Assembly (NCBI GenBank): GCA_016866775.1
Contig: VGLJ01000003.1
Coordinates: 62,001 to 126,000 of the forward strand
DNA: 64,000 nucleotides
Reading direction: 5' to 3'
DNA from: Candidatus Rokuibacteriota bacterium
GTDB taxonomy: Bacteria; Methylomirabilota; Methylomirabilia; Rokubacteriales; CSP1-6
Numbering within the stretch: the stretch's first letter is position 1; each line of letters begins with the position of its first letter. Shown piece after piece: positions 62,187 through 64,000 of this stretch. The notes beneath the pieces were generated by a model, which ran no database searches, had not been told where the DNA came from, and worked only from the letters and a program-made list of their open reading frames with translations. A program made the translations under genes and the position numbers.

Positions 62187-63116
62187 GTGGCCGACCTGAC
62201 CAACGACTTTTCGTGGTCGCGGAGCAGGGACGGCGCCTTCCAGGAGTGCAAGCGCCGCTACTTCTACCAGTACTACGGCTCGTGGGGCGGCTGGGCCGGC
62301 GACGCGCCGCCCGACGTGCGGCGCCTCTACATCCTCAAGCAGCTCGCCTCGCGACAGATGTGGGGCGGACGCATCGCCCACGACGCCATCGAGATGGCGT
62401 TCAACGCGTTCCGCGAGGGTCTCGAGATTCCCGTCGAGCCGTTCGTCCGGGACGCGGTCGAGCGCATGCGGGCCGAGTTCCGTTCCTCTCGGGCCGGCGT
62501 CTACAACGACAAGCCGAAGACCACGGCGCTGTTCGAGCACGAGTACAAGGTCGTGATCCGCGACGAGGCCTGGCTCGCGCTCGCCACGTCCGTGCAGACG
62601 TGCCTCCGGAACTTCTTCCGGCTGCCGCTGCTGGCGGAGATCCGCCGCACGTCACCGGAGCACTGGTCGATCGAGCACTGGTCGAAGACCTTCGACTTCG
62701 AGGGCACCCGCGTCTGGTCCGCGCCGGACTTCGGGTACTGGACCCCGGAGGGACGCCTGGCGCTCGTCGACTGGAAGACGGGCGGTGGAGGCGGCGAGGA
62801 CGCCTCGTTCCAGCTGGGATGCTACGCGCTGTACGCGCACGAGGTGCTCGGCGTGCCGCCGCACAACGTCGACCTCTACGAGGTCAACCTGCGCGAGCCC
62901 GTGGTCACGCCGCACACCTGGAGCGACGACCGGCTCGAGGGCGTGCGCGAGCGGCTGCGCCTGTCGGTCCGCGGCATGAAGTCGTACCTCAAGGATCCCG
63001 ACGCGAACGTGGCGGTGATCACCGACTTCGAGCTCACCGAGAACCTGAGAATCTGCCGCTGGTGCAACTTCAAGGCGGTGTGCCGTCCCGATCTGGACGC
63101 GGCGCCTGCGCCTTGA
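62187..63116 (+). CDS. PD-(D/E)XK-family nuclease with Fe-S-type cysteines
   Basis: 309 aa RecB/Cas4-like nuclease domain protein. S-R-D-GAFQECKRRYFYQYYG at the N-terminus, GRIAHDAIE, LALVDWKTG (catalytic Asp-x-Lys) and FQLGCYALY (QxxxY) form the core. One Cys near the N-terminus (C21) and three near the C-terminus (CRWCNFKAVC) match the four ligands of the Fe-S cluster in AddB/Cas4-type nucleases. No helicase, cas gene or CRISPR array is near. GTG start. It may act in repair as a standalone exonuclease. Confidence 0.85.
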   Translation: MADLTNDFSWSRSRDGAFQECKRRYFYQYYGSWGGWAGDAPPDVRRLYILKQLASRQMWGGRIAHDAIEMAFNAFREGLEIPVEPFVRDAVERMRAEFRSSRAGVYNDKPKTTALFEHEYKVVIRDEAWLALATSVQTCLRNFFRLPLLAEIRRTSPEHWSIEHWSKTFDFEGTRVWSAPDFGYWTPEGRLALVDWKTGGGGGEDASFQLGCYALYAHEVLGVPPHNVDLYEVNLREPVVTPHTWSDDRLEGVRERLRLSVRGMKSYLKDPDANVAVITDFELTENLRICRWCNFKAVCRPDLDAAPAP

Positions 63117-63142
63117 CAGGCGCGACGCTCGCACCATAGTCT
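63113..63142 (+). promoter_or_regulatory. Sigma70-like leaderless promoter of second livG
   Basis: TTGACA (63113-63118), an 18-base spacer and TAGTCT (63137-63142), ending 7 bases before the GTG start. TTGACA overlaps the nuclease stop codon. Confidence 0.6.
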
Positions 63143-63149
63143 CGCGGTC

Positions 63150-63896
63150 GTGTCCGCGGCCCCGCTCCTCCGCACCGAAAAACTCGTCCGCGCCTACGGC
63201 AGCCTCCTGGCGGTCAACGGAGTCGATTTCACCGTCCGCGAGGGCGAGCTGCGCTCGATCATCGGCCCCAACGGCGCGGGCAAGACGACGTTCTTCAAGC
63301 TGATCGCCGGGGAGGTGACGCCGACCTCCGGCCGCATCTGGTTCCGCGACCAGGAGGTCACCGGGATGCCGCAGCACGGGATGGCGCGGCTCGGCGTCGC
63401 CAAGTCGTACCAGATCACGTCGATCTTTCCGCACCTGACGGTCTTCGAGAACGTCCGTGTCGCGGCGCAGGGCGCGGGCCAGGCCTACGATTTCTGGCGC
63501 CGCGCGGACGCGCTCACCGAGGCGCGCGCGCGGGCCGAGGAAGTGCTCGTGACCGTCGGCCTCGCGCCCAAGGCGGGGCTCCTCGGCACGCACCTCTCGC
63601 ACGGCGAGCAGCGCCATCTCGAGCTGGCCATCGCGCTCGCGGCAAACCCCGTATTGCTGCTCCTCGACGAGCCGACGGCGGGGATGAGCCCCGAGGAGAC
63701 CGACGAGACGATGGTGCTCATCAGCGAGCTCCGCGCCGGGCGGACGATCATCCTCGTCGAGCACAAGATGAAGCTCGTGATGAAGATCTCGGATCGCATC
63801 ACCGTGCTGCATCAGGGCCAGGTGCTCGCGGACGGCACGCCCGAGGAGATCCGCGCGAACGAGACGGTGCAGCGGACCTACCTGGGCGCGTCGTGA
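63150..63896 (+). CDS. Branched-chain amino acid-type ABC transporter ATP-binding protein (LivG), second set
   Basis: 248 aa ABC ATPase. Walker A GPNGAGKTT, signature LSHGEQRHLE, Walker B LLLLDEPTAGMS, and a LivG-type C-terminus (EEIRANETVQRTYLGAS). It starts a second Liv-type set in which the ATPases come first; permeases and binding protein, if present, lie beyond the right edge. Leaderless-type promoter upstream. The stop overlaps the next ATG (TGATG). Confidence 0.93.
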   Translation: MSAAPLLRTEKLVRAYGSLLAVNGVDFTVREGELRSIIGPNGAGKTTFFKLIAGEVTPTSGRIWFRDQEVTGMPQHGMARLGVAKSYQITSIFPHLTVFENVRVAAQGAGQAYDFWRRADALTEARARAEEVLVTVGLAPKAGLLGTHLSHGEQRHLELAIALAANPVLLLLDEPTAGMSPEETDETMVLISELRAGRTIILVEHKMKLVMKISDRITVLHQGQVLADGTPEEIRANETVQRTYLGAS

Positions 63897-64000
63897 TGGG
63901 ATCGCTCCTCGAAGTCGACGACCTCCACACCTACTACGGCGAGGCGCACATCCTCCAGGGCGTCTCGCTGGCCGTCGGCGAGCGCGAGGTGGTCACGCTC
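63896..64000 (+). CDS. LivF-type ABC transporter ATP-binding protein (3' end outside window)
   Basis: Only 35 codons are visible. The start ATG overlaps the livG stop. The sequence begins LLEVDDLHTYYGEAHILQG and continues VSLAVGEREVVTL, the usual LivF N-terminus just before Walker A. Partial at the window edge. Confidence 0.85.
   Translation, partial: MGSLLEVDDLHTYYGEAHILQGVSLAVGEREVVTL

Overview
This 64 kb window is high-GC (roughly 70 percent by eye), densely packed bacterial chromosome with no gene-free stretch over 300 bases. GTG starts are frequent and neighbouring genes are often coupled through 4-base stop/start overlaps. The mix suggests an environmental bacterium of the Rokubacteria/Methylomirabilota kind or a similar soil lineage: tandem branched-chain amino-acid (Liv) transporters, paired acyl-CoA dehydrogenases, a caa3 oxidase with fused subunits I and III, an aa3 oxidase, and a bd-like oxidase with c-type cytochromes. 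That placement is inference; the window has no rRNA or ribosomal-protein marker. I saw no tRNA, rRNA, CRISPR array, transposase or integrase.

Layout. 1-5.9 kb (minus): lepA, lepB, hemW, hrcA, grpE and a partial dnaJ, with no dnaK between grpE and dnaJ. 5.9-9.7 kb (minus): nucleotide-sugar genes (nucleotidyltransferase, Trm112-like protein, UDP-glucuronate decarboxylase, UDP-glucose dehydrogenase). 9.8-14.3 kb (minus): a caa3-type oxidase operon (ctaC, fused ctaD/E, subunit IV, ctaG), next to an M20 amidohydrolase. 15.6-21.5 kb (plus): an acyl/aryl-CoA module (two acyl-CoA dehydrogenases, Nudix hydrolase, PaaA/PaaC-like diiron protein, thioesterase) that runs into a frameshifted amidohydrolase and a broken ridA. 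22.5-27.0 kb (plus): a complete livKHMGF operon. 27-31.8 kb: metallo-beta-lactamase-fold hydrolase, class I amidotransferase, gamma-glutamyltransferase and an MFS transporter. 31.8-39.0 kb (minus): protein quality control (ftsH-degP and dnaJ2-clpB).

39.2-57.5 kb (plus) is the most striking part. A CydA-related oxidase subunit lacks a CydB partner and is followed by three c-type cytochromes, one of which carries an ethylbenzene-dehydrogenase-type heme domain. Next comes a cupredoxin-like protein and a full aa3 oxidase operon with its heme A synthesis genes, two subunit III genes and two tiny membrane proteins. A second cupredoxin-like protein follows. The run continues with a fusion of two universal-stress domains, PCP_red domains and a zinc ribbon, then a broken dienelactone hydrolase, a radical SAM enzyme that also ends in a PCP_red domain, a membrane protein and an Mrp-type ATPase. 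I read this as a respiratory island with its own maturation and regulatory parts. 57.6-64 kb holds envelope and miscellaneous genes (PAC2 protein, M23 peptidase, basic histone-like protein, squalene/phytoene synthase, PD-(D/E)XK nuclease) and the start of a second Liv ATPase pair.

Non-coding structure is rich. One double-hairpin repeat sits at three operon junctions, a second mosaic repeat family has three copies, and a 120-base palindrome lies between two cytochrome genes and appears to supply the N-terminus of one of them. At least nine genes have a -10-like hexamer only 6 to 8 bases before the start codon, which predicts leaderless mRNAs.
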